NCBI GenBank assembly: GCA_964392655.1
Contig: CAYMQY010000117.1
Coordinates: 1 to 13,713, forward strand
DNA length: 13,713 nucleotides
Source: M3007 sp964392655
Lineage (GTDB): Bacteria; Bacteroidota; Bacteroidia; Chitinophagales; Saprospiraceae
Direction of reading: 5' to 3'
Positions 6,282-13,409 of the stretch are shown piece by piece (position 1 is the first letter of the stretch; each line of letters begins with the position of its first letter). A program made the translations under genes and the position numbers. The notes below the pieces were generated by a model that was not told the origin of the DNA, searched no databases, and was given only the letters and a program-made list of their open reading frames with translations.

Positions 6282-7520
6282 ATGCAGCAATTTACAATGC
6301 CCGTTACCGGACAATTCCCAAACGAGTCCTACCTCGATGGTCTGCGCAACGACCCGGAGTCGAGCATTGCTGTGGTGTACAACGAGTTCCGAGGCCCCGT
6401 ACTCCGGGCTTTTTCGGAAACAGGCGTGCCGGACCAGGACGCAATCCTCTTTTTCCAGATGGCGGTGACCGACGCTGCGCGTATGGCCCGCACGGATGGA
6501 ATCCCGGATTCGGCGCCGTTCCCGGTGTTTCTGCACACGCTTGCCGTGGCGCACAGTTATGCCTCGAAAGGCGTACCGGAACTGCCCACAGAAGCGCCTG
6601 CCGGATGCGATGCAGACGCCTGGAGACGGATGCCCGCCGCGACTGCGCTTCGTGAAACACAGGCAAAAACCGCCGGATGGGCAATTGTCCCGGAATTGGA
6701 ACCGGAATGCCGCGCGGCCTTGCTGGAAGAATCCGACGTGGATGAAAACGACGAGGCTGCACAGGAGAAACGTAATGCCTGCAAAGAGCAGGTGCTTCGG
6801 GCAATTCATGCCTCCGTTTCGTCGGAGTTGCCAGCTTGGCTGCTGCCCGCCTTGCGCGATACCGACGGCTACGCCGCCTGGCAGCGCACCCAGGAACTGG
6901 AACAGGGGCGGCACACCGAGCCGCCGCCGGTTCCGCAAGAGTCCAACCGGATATGGCGCTGGGTGGTCGTGGTTTTTCTCGTCACCGTCGTCGGGTACAG
7001 CGCCTTCCAGTTTTTCTTTCGCCCGAAAACGGCCGCCGAGGTTTTCGCCGACAATTTCGCTCCGCCGGGCAGCCTGATAGCGGATATGGAAAAACGCTAT
7101 GGCCCGGAAATGGGCAATGACTCCGTCAGCGCCCGGCCCAGCACCTGCATGTTTCTCCTGCGCGAAGCAGATGCCTACTACCAGGCCAGCGACTACGAGT
7201 CGGCCCTCGAACCCCTGCTGCTTATCGTAACGGATTCTCTGGCCATTTGCCAGTCGGACGCCTGGTATTTCCTCGGGATCATTCAGTTGCAATTGGAAGA
7301 GCCGGCCACTGCGGTGCAGTGTTTTGCCAAAATAGAGGACATCGAGCGCTACGGCGAAGACCTGTACTGGTACCAGGCCCTCGCATTCGTGCAAATGGCC
7401 AAAGGCAATCCTTTGCTGCGCGACCGGGCTATACGCGCCGTTGAACAGGCCATCGGGAATATTCAGGATCCGAAACGCCGCGCCAGAGCGGAGAAAATGC
7501 TGACCAACCTGTCCAAATAA
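6282..7520 (+). CDS. Membrane protein with weakly sigma-like N-terminus and TPR-like C-terminus
   Basis: No named family could be assigned. From ATG 6282 the protein has 412 residues. Residues about 16-95 are helical and vaguely resemble region 2 of ECF sigma factors (YLDGLRNDPESSIAVVYNEF, then DQDAILFFQMAVTDAARM at 51-68). Residues about 138-172 (LEPECRAALLE, then KRNACKEQVLRAI) are also reminiscent of such proteins. No credible promoter-binding region 4 is visible. One transmembrane helix is clear (about 224-246, IWRWVVVVFLVTVVGYSAF). Beyond it are three TPR-like helical pairs (about 292-316, 325-351, 359-391) with Ala/Tyr/Leu spacing. The predicted topology puts the two halves on opposite sides of the inner membrane. 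An in-frame ATG at 6186 was rejected because it lies upstream of the hsp20 terminator. rsmG follows after 7 bp, so the two are probably co-transcribed. The function is unknown. Confidence 0.85.
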   Translation: MQQFTMPVTGQFPNESYLDGLRNDPESSIAVVYNEFRGPVLRAFSETGVPDQDAILFFQMAVTDAARMARTDGIPDSAPFPVFLHTLAVAHSYASKGVPELPTEAPAGCDADAWRRMPAATALRETQAKTAGWAIVPELEPECRAALLEESDVDENDEAAQEKRNACKEQVLRAIHASVSSELPAWLLPALRDTDGYAAWQRTQELEQGRHTEPPPVPQESNRIWRWVVVVFLVTVVGYSAFQFFFRPKTAAEVFADNFAPPGSLIADMEKRYGPEMGNDSVSARPSTCMFLLREADAYYQASDYESALEPLLLIVTDSLAICQSDAWYFLGIIQLQLEEPATAVQCFAKIEDIERYGEDLYWYQALAFVQMAKGNPLLRDRAIRAVEQAIGNIQDPKRRARAEKMLTNLSK

Positions 7521-7527
7521 CCCGGGT

Positions 7528-8166
7528 ATGCAACTTGTAGAAAAATACTTTCCCGACTTGACTCCGGAACAACGCGAGCGGTTTGCCATGCTGCCGGCAC
7601 TGTACACGGAATGGAACGCCAAAGTGAACGTGGTATCGCGACAGGACATCGAAAACCTCGAAGTGCGGCACGTGTTGCATTCGCTGGCCATAGCCAAAGC
7701 ATTTGCGTTCAAGCCCGACGCCCGCCTGCTCGACCTCGGTACCGGCGGCGGCTTTCCGGGAATTCCACTCGCTATTCTGCTGCCCGAAGTGCAGTTTGTG
7801 CTGATTGACGGTACGGGAAAAAAAATAGCCGTCGTGCAGGAAATCATCAAGGCACTCGGACTGAAAAATGCCGAGGCGAACCATGTACGAGCGGAGGAAC
7901 TGAAAATGCGCGGGACGTTTGACTTTGTCGTCACCCGGGCCGTAGCGCCGTTGGACAAACTCCTGTCCTGGAGTCAGCCCTTGCTAAGCCGAAAACACCG
8001 GCACGCCTACCCGAACGGGATCGTGGCGCTCAAAGGCGGTGATCTGCGCGCCGAATCGGCGACATTGCCGGGTCGCGTCCGCGACTATGTGGAAATATTC
8101 CCGGTGCAGGACTATTTTCAGGAACCCTGGTTTGAAGAGAAATGGGTGGTGTACATGCAGGGGTAA
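7528..8166 (+). CDS. rsmG: 16S rRNA (guanine-527-N7)-methyltransferase RsmG
   Basis: Methylates N7 of G527 in 16S rRNA using S-adenosylmethionine. The protein has 212 residues, the family's usual size. Features: N-terminal helices with WNAKVNVVSRQDIENLEVRH (29-48, the family's N-[LV]-[TV] helix); the SAM-binding glycine loop LLDLGTGGGFPGIPLA (67-82); VLIDGTGKKIAVVQEI (91-106), with the acidic residue after strand 2; and VVTRAVAPLDKLLSW (134-148), the R-A-V signature. The ATG at 7528 lies 7 bp after the upstream gene's stop, with no Shine-Dalgarno, which suggests translational coupling in a two-gene operon. It converges with the DUF4290 gene, whose stop is only 9 bp away, and no hairpin terminator fits between them. 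Loss of this enzyme is known in other bacteria to give low-level streptomycin resistance. No defect is seen here. Confidence 0.96.
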   Translation: MQLVEKYFPDLTPEQRERFAMLPALYTEWNAKVNVVSRQDIENLEVRHVLHSLAIAKAFAFKPDARLLDLGTGGGFPGIPLAILLPEVQFVLIDGTGKKIAVVQEIIKALGLKNAEANHVRAEELKMRGTFDFVVTRAVAPLDKLLSWSQPLLSRKHRHAYPNGIVALKGGDLRAESATLPGRVRDYVEIFPVQDYFQEPWFEEKWVVYMQG

Positions 8167-8175
8167 ACCGGCTTG

Positions 8176-8895
8176 CTATTTTTTTCGCTTGCGGAAGTTG
8201 CCGTAGTTGCGTTTCCGCGAACGACCGCCACCGCCGTTGCCGGCATTGTTTCCGCTGTTTTTGCCGCCGCGCTTGCGTTGTCCCTGGCGTTGCTGCTGGA
8301 GTTCACGATCTTTTTTATTGGCGCTGAACGCCAGAATATCGAGCGAACTGTGGCCTTCGTGCAGTTCCAACTCGCCGTTGGACAGGATTTCGAGGTCGTC
8401 TTTCACCACATCATCAGAAACGTAGTGTTCCCGGTTCCATGTTTTGTAGGCCAGTTTCATATATGAGGCAATGACCTCTACAAATCCCTCTTTCTTCGTG
8501 CCCTCGGGCATTTCGATGGCTTTTTTAATGAGGGTTTGTACATTGTACCCGTAGTGGCGCAAGCGTTGGTTGGCGGGCGGGTAGTCGGGTCGCTCGACTT
8601 TCGGCTTGTCCTCCGGGCTACGCAGGGTGATTCCCTGAGGGGGGGTCACATCGAGGGCGTATCCGGCAATGGCGTTGGCGTGGTTCCAGAGTTTGTCCCG
8701 GTAATCGTCCATGTTCCGGTTGCCGATCGGGTTGAGTTGCATCATCAGCGCGATGATGGCCTCCACGGTTTTCTGGCGTTTGGGGCGCTCCGGAATGGTC
8801 CTGGCGTACTCCAGCATTTCCTGTACGGCGCGTCCGTACTCCGGAAAACGGATTACTTCTTTTTCGGTGTTGTATTCGATATTTACCTTGTTCAT
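8176..8895 (-). CDS. DUF4290 family protein
   Basis: A Bacteroidota-specific protein of unknown function. I recognise the DUF4290 pattern: IEYNTEKEVIRFPEYGRAVQ (6-25), QLNPIGNRNMDDYRDKLWNH (53-72), NQRLRHYGYNVQTLIKKAIE (109-128) and IASYMKLAYKTWNRE (142-156). The globular part covers about 1-185. Residues about 193-239 form a tail rich in Lys, Arg, Gly, Asn and Gln, with no acidic residue after position 198, which suggests nucleic-acid or ribosome binding (inference). No signal peptide or membrane segment is present, so it is cytoplasmic. It is the last gene of the leftward block, 84 bp after glmS, and that spacer holds a long inverted heptamer repeat. The ATG at 8895 follows an A/T-rich AAACTTTAAAA stretch. 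Confidence 0.88.
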   Translation of the reverse strand: MNKVNIEYNTEKEVIRFPEYGRAVQEMLEYARTIPERPKRQKTVEAIIALMMQLNPIGNRNMDDYRDKLWNHANAIAGYALDVTPPQGITLRSPEDKPKVERPDYPPANQRLRHYGYNVQTLIKKAIEMPEGTKKEGFVEVIASYMKLAYKTWNREHYVSDDVVKDDLEILSNGELELHEGHSSLDILAFSANKKDRELQQQRQGQRKRGGKNSGNNAGNGGGGRSRKRNYGNFRKRKK

Positions 8896-8900
8896 TTTTA

Positions 8901-8975
8901 AAGTTTTGGGTTTCGAGTTTTGAGTTTTGAGTTGAGTTGCAATAACTCAACACCCAAAACTCAAAACTCAAAACT
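8901..8975. repeat. Inverted (TTTTGAG)n heptamer repeat between glmS and the DUF4290 gene
   Basis: The left arm (8901-8938) is built of AGTTTTG/GAGTTTT heptamers and the right arm (8944-8975) of their complement, separated by GCAAT. About 27 bp can pair, with a 2-nt bulge, so a transcript crossing it would fold into a long A-U-rich hairpin. It fills nearly the whole spacer. On the minus strand no T-run follows it, so it does not look like an ordinary terminator of glmS. Confidence 0.7.
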
Positions 8976-8979
8976 GTTT

Positions 8980-10976
8980 TTACTCGACCGTCACGGATTT
9001 GGCCAGATTGCGGGGTTGGTCTACGTTGCAGCCGCGCTGCAGGGCGATGTGGTACGCCAGCAATTGCAGGGGCACCACGGACAACAACGGCGTGAGCGGG
9101 TCTTCTGTTGCAGGAATTTCGATGGTGTAGTCGGCCAGTTTTTTGATCGTCGTGTCGCCTTCGGTGACAACGGCCACGACGACGCCCTTGCGGGCTTTCA
9201 CTTCCTGAATATTGGACACGATTTTGTCGTAGGCGCTCAGGTTGGTAGCGATCACGAATACCGGCATATTTTCGTCAATGAGCGCGATTGGGCCGTGTTT
9301 CATTTCCGCCGCCGGGTAGCCTTCGGCGTGGATGTAGGAAATTTCCTTGAGTTTGAGCGCCCCTTCGAGCGCGACGGGGAAATTGTAGCCGCGACCGAGG
9401 TACAAGGCATTGGGACAATCTTTAAACTCGCCGGCGATATACTTGACCTGTTCGTGGCAGTTTTTGAGCAAATGATCCACTTTGTCGGGAATCAGGGCAA
9501 GTTCCTGCACGAGTTTCTGGTACTGGGATTTGCCGAGGAATCCGCGTTCGTATCCGAGGATGAGCGCCATGACCGTGAGCATAGTCACCTGACCGGTGAA
9601 CGCTTTGGTGGAAGCCACGCCGATTTCCGGTCCCACGTGGATGTANNNNNNNNNNNNNNNNNNNNNNNNNNNNNNNNNNNNNNNNNNNNNNNNNNNNNNN
9701 NNNNNNNNNNNNNNNNNNNNNNNNNNNNNNNNNNNNNNNNNNNNNGACCGGTGAACGCTTTGGTGGAAGCCACGCCGATTTCCGGTCCCACGTGGATGTA
9801 CGAACCGCTGTGGGTGGTGCGGGCGATGGAGGAGCCGACCACGTTGACGATGCCGTACGTGATGGCGCCGTGTTCCTTGGCTAATTCGAGCGCCGCAAGG
9901 GTGTCGGCAGTTTCGCCGGACTGGGAGATGGCCAGCACGATGTCCTGCTCGCGCACTACGGGTTTGCGGTAGCGGAATTCGGAGGCGTATTCCACCTCCA
10001 CGGGCAGGCGGGCCAGTTCTTCAAACAGGTACTCGCCGATCATGCCGGCGTGCCAGGAGGTGCCGCAGCCGAGGATGATCATGCGCTGGGCATTCACCAT
10101 GCGTTTTTTGTACTCCTCCATGCCGCCGAGGCGCACCCAGCCTTCTTCGGCATTCATGCGGCCGCGCATACATTCGGCGATGGTGGCGGGCTGCTCGAAA
10201 ATTTCCTTGAGCATGAAGTGCTCGTAGCCGCCTTTTTCCAGTTGCTCGATTTCCAGTTCGATCTCTTGCGTGCTGGGGGTCATTTCTTCGTTGCGAAGGG
10301 TTTTGATCGTCAGATCGCCGCTGCGGGTCACGGTGGCGACTTCCTCGTCGTTGAGGTACACCACTTTTTTGGTGTGTTCCACGATGGGCGTGGCGTCGGA
10401 GGCGATCAGGAATTCTTTTTTGCCAATGCCGATGACGAGCGGGCTGGACTTGCGCGCGGCCACCAATTTGTCCGGCTCGTTGCGGTCCATGACCACAATG
10501 GCGTAGGCGCCCTGTACCTGAGTGAGAGCCTGCCGCACGGCTTCTTCTAGGCGAAGGTTGTCGCGTTGTTGCACTTCCTCGATCAGGTGTACGAGCACTT
10601 CGGTATCAGTTTCGCTCTGAAATGTATGGCCGTGCTTCAGCAGGGCACTTTTCAGGAGCGCGTAGTTTTCGATGATGCCGTTGTGGATCAGCACAAGGCG
10701 ACCGTTGCCGCTGCTGTGTGGGTGTGCGTTGATGTCGTCGGGTTTGCCGTGGGTGGCCCAGCGGGTATGGCCCATGCCGGCAGTGCCGGCCACGTTTTTA
10801 TCGCCGGTGAATGCTTCCAGTTCCGACACCTTGCCTTTTTTCTTGTACACATTCAGCGAGCCGTTCTGGATGGCGACTCCGGCGCTGTCGTATCCTCGGT
10901 ATTCGAGACGGTGCAGGCCTTTAATAATGATCGGGTAGGCTTGCTTGGGACCGATATAGGCGATGATACCACACAT
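8980..10976 (-). CDS. glmS: Glutamine-fructose-6-phosphate aminotransferase (isomerizing) GlmS; contains a false assembly gap
   Basis: Makes glucosamine-6-phosphate from fructose-6-phosphate and glutamine, the entry to UDP-GlcNAc for peptidoglycan and lipid A. As written, 100 Ns interrupt it. Removing the Ns and one of two identical 55-bp flanks gives exactly 613 codons plus stop in one frame, the family's length. Numbering below uses that joined protein. The N-terminal class II glutaminase starts with catalytic Cys2 (MCGIIAYIG) and includes RLEYRGYDSAG (23-33), HTRWATHG (70-77) and HNGIIENY (98-105). The first SIS domain (about 290-420) holds GCGTSWHAG (303-311), SQSGETADT (351-359) and STKAFTGQ (404-411). 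The second holds ALEGALKLKEISYIHAEGYP (484-503) and KHGP (508-511). The C-terminus is LAKSVTVE (606-613). K490, E493, H509 and K608 correspond to E. coli K485, E488, H504 and K603. It is codirectional with the DUF4270 gene, 61 bp upstream. Confidence 0.96.
9591..9800. repeat. Identical 55-bp flanks on both sides of the N-run in glmS
   Basis: Positions 9591-9645 and 9746-9800 are identical over all 55 bp and encode the same glmS residues (about 393-410). Identical contig ends joined by a fixed run of Ns are the signature of two overlapping contigs scaffolded without merging. Collapsing them removes 155 nt and leaves the reading frame open. It is not a biological repeat. Confidence 0.93.
9646..9745. 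other. Assembly gap (100 N)
   Basis: Exactly 100 undetermined bases, a conventional placeholder length. The flanks overlap and the encoded protein is complete without it, so probably no real sequence is missing. Confidence 0.97.
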
Positions 10977-10984
10977 GGGATGAC

Positions 10985-11030
10985 AGTTTTAAGTGTTGAG
11001 TTTTGAGTGTTGAGTGGGGCGTTTTGAGTG
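10985..11030. repeat. TTTTGAGTGTTGAG-type heptamer repeats between the DUF4270 gene and glmS
   Basis: Degenerate direct heptamers (AGTTTTA, AGTGTTG, AGTTTTG, AGTGTTG, AGTGGGG, CGTTTTG) occupy most of the 61-bp spacer. They belong to the same family as the repeat at 8901-8975 and shorter copies at 804-818 and 848-861. No riboswitch or glmS ribozyme fits in this spacer. Confidence 0.6.
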
Positions 11031-11037
11031 GTCGGGA

Positions 11038-12417
11038 TTAGCGGACGCGGGTGTACTTCAGGGTGAGTTTGGCGGGGAAAGTCGTGCTCTTGGGGCCGTA
11101 AAAAACTGCCCGGGTAGCCGAGCGGCTCTGCGGATACACGTTGACGTACAGGGTTTGCTTTTTGATGTCGCCCGATGCATTGTCCACCATGGCCTGAAAA
11201 CGCCGCGTGAGGGTCAGCCGGTAGCGGTCTACCGTGCTTGCTCCGTCTATTGTTTTTTCCGGGAAACCGCCGAAGAAACTAAAGCCGCCCGTAAGCGTGG
11301 AGCCGAGGGAGTAAAGCACGTCGGAAGTAAGCGTGGTGACGGTATCCCCGATAATTTCGGTGAACACCGTTTGGTCGGCGAGCCGCAGTTTCGGGTCATC
11401 TTCGGGAAGTGTAGCGGCTGTGAGTTCCAGTTCGGCTTTGTTTATGGCGATGTCGTCGAGCAGGTGCGCGTAGGGGATTTCGATTTTCAGGCGCAGGCCG
11501 GACATGCCCTGCACGAAGAGCAGGTCGTCGGCGGGTTGGCCGATGTAGGGCGCCACCCGTTTGCCGGAGTAATCGTGCGAAAAGTGCATGAACTTGTTGC
11601 CGCCGGCAAAGGAAAATTCAAACAGGCGGGAGTTCGTGATCGTGTCCGAGTCGTATTTGAAGTACAGGCGAATCCGGCTGTACGTCGTATTGTTCAGGTC
11701 GAAGGCCATCAGGGTACCCGGGCTGCCCATAGCCGAGGAGGTGAACCGCAGGCCGCGCAGTTTTCCCCAGAACATCGTGTCCGATGTCAGGGTGAGGCTG
11801 TCCAGATCAAGCAGTTCCTGGCCAAAGGCATTGTTCAGCGGGATACGCACGTAGGCGCCTTTGAGCGTGGTATCGAACGGAAGCGGGGCCGTCTCGTAGG
11901 GTTTGGGCACAAAGGTCGCCTCGCCGAGCAGTTCGTCCACCGGGAGGGTTTCGGTTGAGTAGTAATCGCGATCCCAACGAATGCCGGAACCCGCCGCCAC
12001 GCGGTGGATTTGCAGGTTTTGCATGGGCGCAGCCGTCGTAGTGTCGCCGTAAAACCCGCCCGGGGCATAGCGCACATACAGGACGATGGAGTCCAGATTG
12101 GCATTTTTAAAATTGGGACTCAGGTCTTGCAGGCGAAAGAGCGAGAACAACTCCGACTGGGACTTGCCGAAAACCGGGTCGTCTAATTGTCCGCACAGGA
12201 ATGTGCCTGCCGTGGAGGAGCGGTCGGAGGTTACGAGGCTGTCTTCCGGCAGGATGGAGCATTGCAGCGTCAGGGTATCGGTGTAGGCGTATTCGGCGAG
12301 TTGGTCGTTCAGCAAGTCGGCGCCGAACGCGGTAGGTTTGGTGCAGCTATAGCCCCAAAAGAGCACCGCCCCGGCGAGCAGCACGGCAATCGAATACGAA
12401 AAAAAGGTCAATTTCAT
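11038..12417 (-). CDS. DUF4270 family putative lipoprotein
   Basis: An exported protein of unknown function in a family known mainly from Bacteroidota. The N-terminus has a hydrophobic signal (about 6-22) ending WGYSC, with Cys25 as the probable lipidation site; Gly at -3 makes the lipobox weak. Family-typical patterns follow: GADLLNDQLAEYAYTDTLTL (32-51), EDSLVTSDRS (58-67) and FLCGQLDDPVFGKSQSELFS (73-92). The rest of the 459 residues is beta-rich with a repeated DSL/TLT style, and ends in LTLKYTRVR. The start ATG at 12417 precedes the signal peptide and lies 15 bp after the upstream GT5-like gene's stop, so the two are surely co-transcribed. It precedes glmS, an order I recall as common in Bacteroidota genomes. 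A cell-envelope role is likely from the signal and the neighbours. No enzymatic motif was recognised. Confidence 0.87.
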   Translation of the reverse strand: MKLTFFSYSIAVLLAGAVLFWGYSCTKPTAFGADLLNDQLAEYAYTDTLTLQCSILPEDSLVTSDRSSTAGTFLCGQLDDPVFGKSQSELFSLFRLQDLSPNFKNANLDSIVLYVRYAPGGFYGDTTTAAPMQNLQIHRVAAGSGIRWDRDYYSTETLPVDELLGEATFVPKPYETAPLPFDTTLKGAYVRIPLNNAFGQELLDLDSLTLTSDTMFWGKLRGLRFTSSAMGSPGTLMAFDLNNTTYSRIRLYFKYDSDTITNSRLFEFSFAGGNKFMHFSHDYSGKRVAPYIGQPADDLLFVQGMSGLRLKIEIPYAHLLDDIAINKAELELTAATLPEDDPKLRLADQTVFTEIIGDTVTTLTSDVLYSLGSTLTGGFSFFGGFPEKTIDGASTVDRYRLTLTRRFQAMVDNASGDIKKQTLYVNVYPQSRSATRAVFYGPKSTTFPAKLTLKYTRVR

Positions 12418-12432
12418 GTGTCTGGATAAGGA

Positions 12433-13251
12433 TTAGGAAACCTCTGCCTCGCTCAGTTGCCGGAAAAATTCGAGGTTGTTTTCGCGGAAGCCCTCCTCGC
12501 CTTTCCAGGGGAGCACGGGCTTGTCCTGTGCGACGGACAGGTACTCAACGCTTTCGTCCACGTCTTCGCTGCCGATGACGACGGCGTCGGCAAACGCGCA
12601 TGCGCCTTTGTGCATGGACAGGCCGTCGCCGGATTTGTAGGCTTCCAGGTCGGCAGCCGACAGGTTGTTGATGGCTGCTTTCTGGAAAAAGCGTTCGGCG
12701 CCCTGAGTTTCGTGTTCGTCACCAAATACGGTGTACACCACGGTGGACTGGGCGAACAGCGGTTCGGTTTTGTAAGCGGTTTTCAGGTACAGCGGCAGCA
12801 GGCTGGTGAGCCAGCCCTGGCACAGGATGATGTCGGGTGCCCAGCCGAATTTTTTTACCGTCTCGACGGCGCCTTTGCAGAAAAAGGCCACGCGGTCGGG
12901 GTTGTCCTCAAAGGGGCGGCCGGCGTCGTCGTCGAACACGAATTTGCGTTTGAAAAAATCTTCGTTGTCAAGGAAGTACACCTGCAGCCGGGAGCCGGGC
13001 AGCGAGGCTACCTTGATGATGAGCGGGTAGTCGTCGTCGTCCACGATGATGTTCATGCCCGAGAGGCGGACGACCTCGTGCAGGCGGTGTCGGCGTTCGT
13101 TGACCACGCCGTAACGCGGCATCAGAATCCGCAATTCATAACCATTGTCCTGAAAAAACTTGGGTAACTGGGCCACTAAGGCGGAGGTTGAAGAGCCTTC
13201 GGTGTAGGGTTCCATCTCCTGGGTAACGATAAGCAAACGCTTCTTTTCCAT
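12433..13251 (-). CDS. Single-domain glycogen/starch-synthase-like protein (GT5 N-terminal half only)
   Basis: The 272 residues resemble the N-terminal Rossmann half of glycogen/starch synthase (GT5): KKRLLIVTQEMEPYTEGSST (3-22), LRILMPRYGVVNERRHRLHE (40-59), FFCKGAVETVKKFGWAPDII (123-142), CQGWLTSLLPLYLK (144-157) and TVVYTVFGDE (170-179). The C-terminal ADP-glucose-binding half (about 200 residues) is absent, and the GT5 substrate motif K-x-G-G near the N-terminus is replaced by YTEGSSTS. It is therefore unlikely to be an ordinary glycogen synthase. Similar short proteins are annotated 'glycogen/starch synthase' across Bacteroidota. The ATG at 13251 starts the domain; an upstream in-frame ATG at 13401 would overlap the promoter. 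It heads the leftward block with DUF4270, glmS and DUF4290, pointing to a role in envelope precursor supply or its control (inference). Confidence 0.88.
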   Translation of the reverse strand: MEKKRLLIVTQEMEPYTEGSSTSALVAQLPKFFQDNGYELRILMPRYGVVNERRHRLHEVVRLSGMNIIVDDDDYPLIIKVASLPGSRLQVYFLDNEDFFKRKFVFDDDAGRPFEDNPDRVAFFCKGAVETVKKFGWAPDIILCQGWLTSLLPLYLKTAYKTEPLFAQSTVVYTVFGDEHETQGAERFFQKAAINNLSAADLEAYKSGDGLSMHKGACAFADAVVIGSEDVDESVEYLSVAQDKPVLPWKGEEGFRENNLEFFRQLSEAEVS

Positions 13252-13279
13252 GTATGCTAAGACCTGACTTTGTGTTTGA

Positions 13280-13294
13280 ATCCCCCTCGGGGAT
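13280..13294 (-). promoter_or_regulatory. Small GC hairpin in the leader of the leftward block
   Basis: ATCCCC and GGGGAT pair perfectly around a 3-nt loop. It lies between the -7 element and the ATG at 13251, so it would be in the 5' leader of the GT5-like gene. It has no T-run and is not a terminator. Its role is unknown. Confidence 0.35.
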
Positions 13295-13328
13295 GTTCGC
13301 GGCGCGATGCCTGCGACGAAATCGGCTG

Positions 13329-13336
13329 CAAAAGTA
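13329..13336 (-). promoter_or_regulatory. -7 promoter element of the GT5-DUF4270-glmS-DUF4290 block (TACTTTTG)
   Basis: The minus strand reads TATACTTTTGCAG, a full TAnnTTTG match, about 78 nt upstream of the ATG at 13251. No -33 TTG is evident at the normal spacing. No other full TAnnTTTG match was noticed further down the block, so it may drive all four genes. Confidence 0.55.
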
Positions 13337-13364
13337 TAAAAAATCCCTGAGCATTCGGGCGTGC

Positions 13365-13391
13365 ATTTGCGGGGAGAAAATTTGCGGGGGG
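13365..13391. repeat. Tandem ATTTGCGGGG direct repeat upstream of the block's promoter
   Basis: ATTTGCGGGGAG (13365-13376) and ATTTGCGGGGGG (13380-13391) match at 11 of 12 positions with a 15-bp period. They start about 30 bp upstream of the -7 element, a position suited to an activator or repressor. They could equally be remnants of decayed sequence. Confidence 0.35.
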
Positions 13392-13409
13392 CTTTTCTCA
13401 TCCCGCCGC
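13384..13409 (-). terminator. Weak hairpin, possible terminator of a leftward gene remnant
   Basis: On the minus strand GCGGCGGG (13409-13402) pairs with CCCCCCGC (13391-13384), 7 of 8 pairs, around a 10-nt loop, followed by AAATTTTCTC. The T-run is short. It overlaps the TGA that closes the open stretch at 13398-13481 and would insulate the block's promoter from upstream transcription. Confidence 0.25.

Noticed and set aside
6252..7958. 568-codon minus-strand open frame opposite the TPR-like gene and rsmG
   Set aside because: It overlaps the recognisable rsmG coding strand and the junction between two genes, and its composition is that of an antisense frame.
9591..9800. Biological tandem duplication inside glmS
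   Set aside because: The copies are 100% identical and separated by exactly 100 Ns, and the protein is complete when they are merged; an assembly overlap explains it better.
10977..11037. glmS ribozyme or riboswitch upstream of glmS
   Set aside because: The spacer is 61 bp of heptamer repeats with no ribozyme core, and that ribozyme is known from Firmicutes-type glmS genes.
13252..13401. Upstream start for the GT5-like protein adding 50 residues
   Set aside because: It would place the -7 element and the leader hairpin inside the coding sequence; the fold starts at MEKKRLLIVT.
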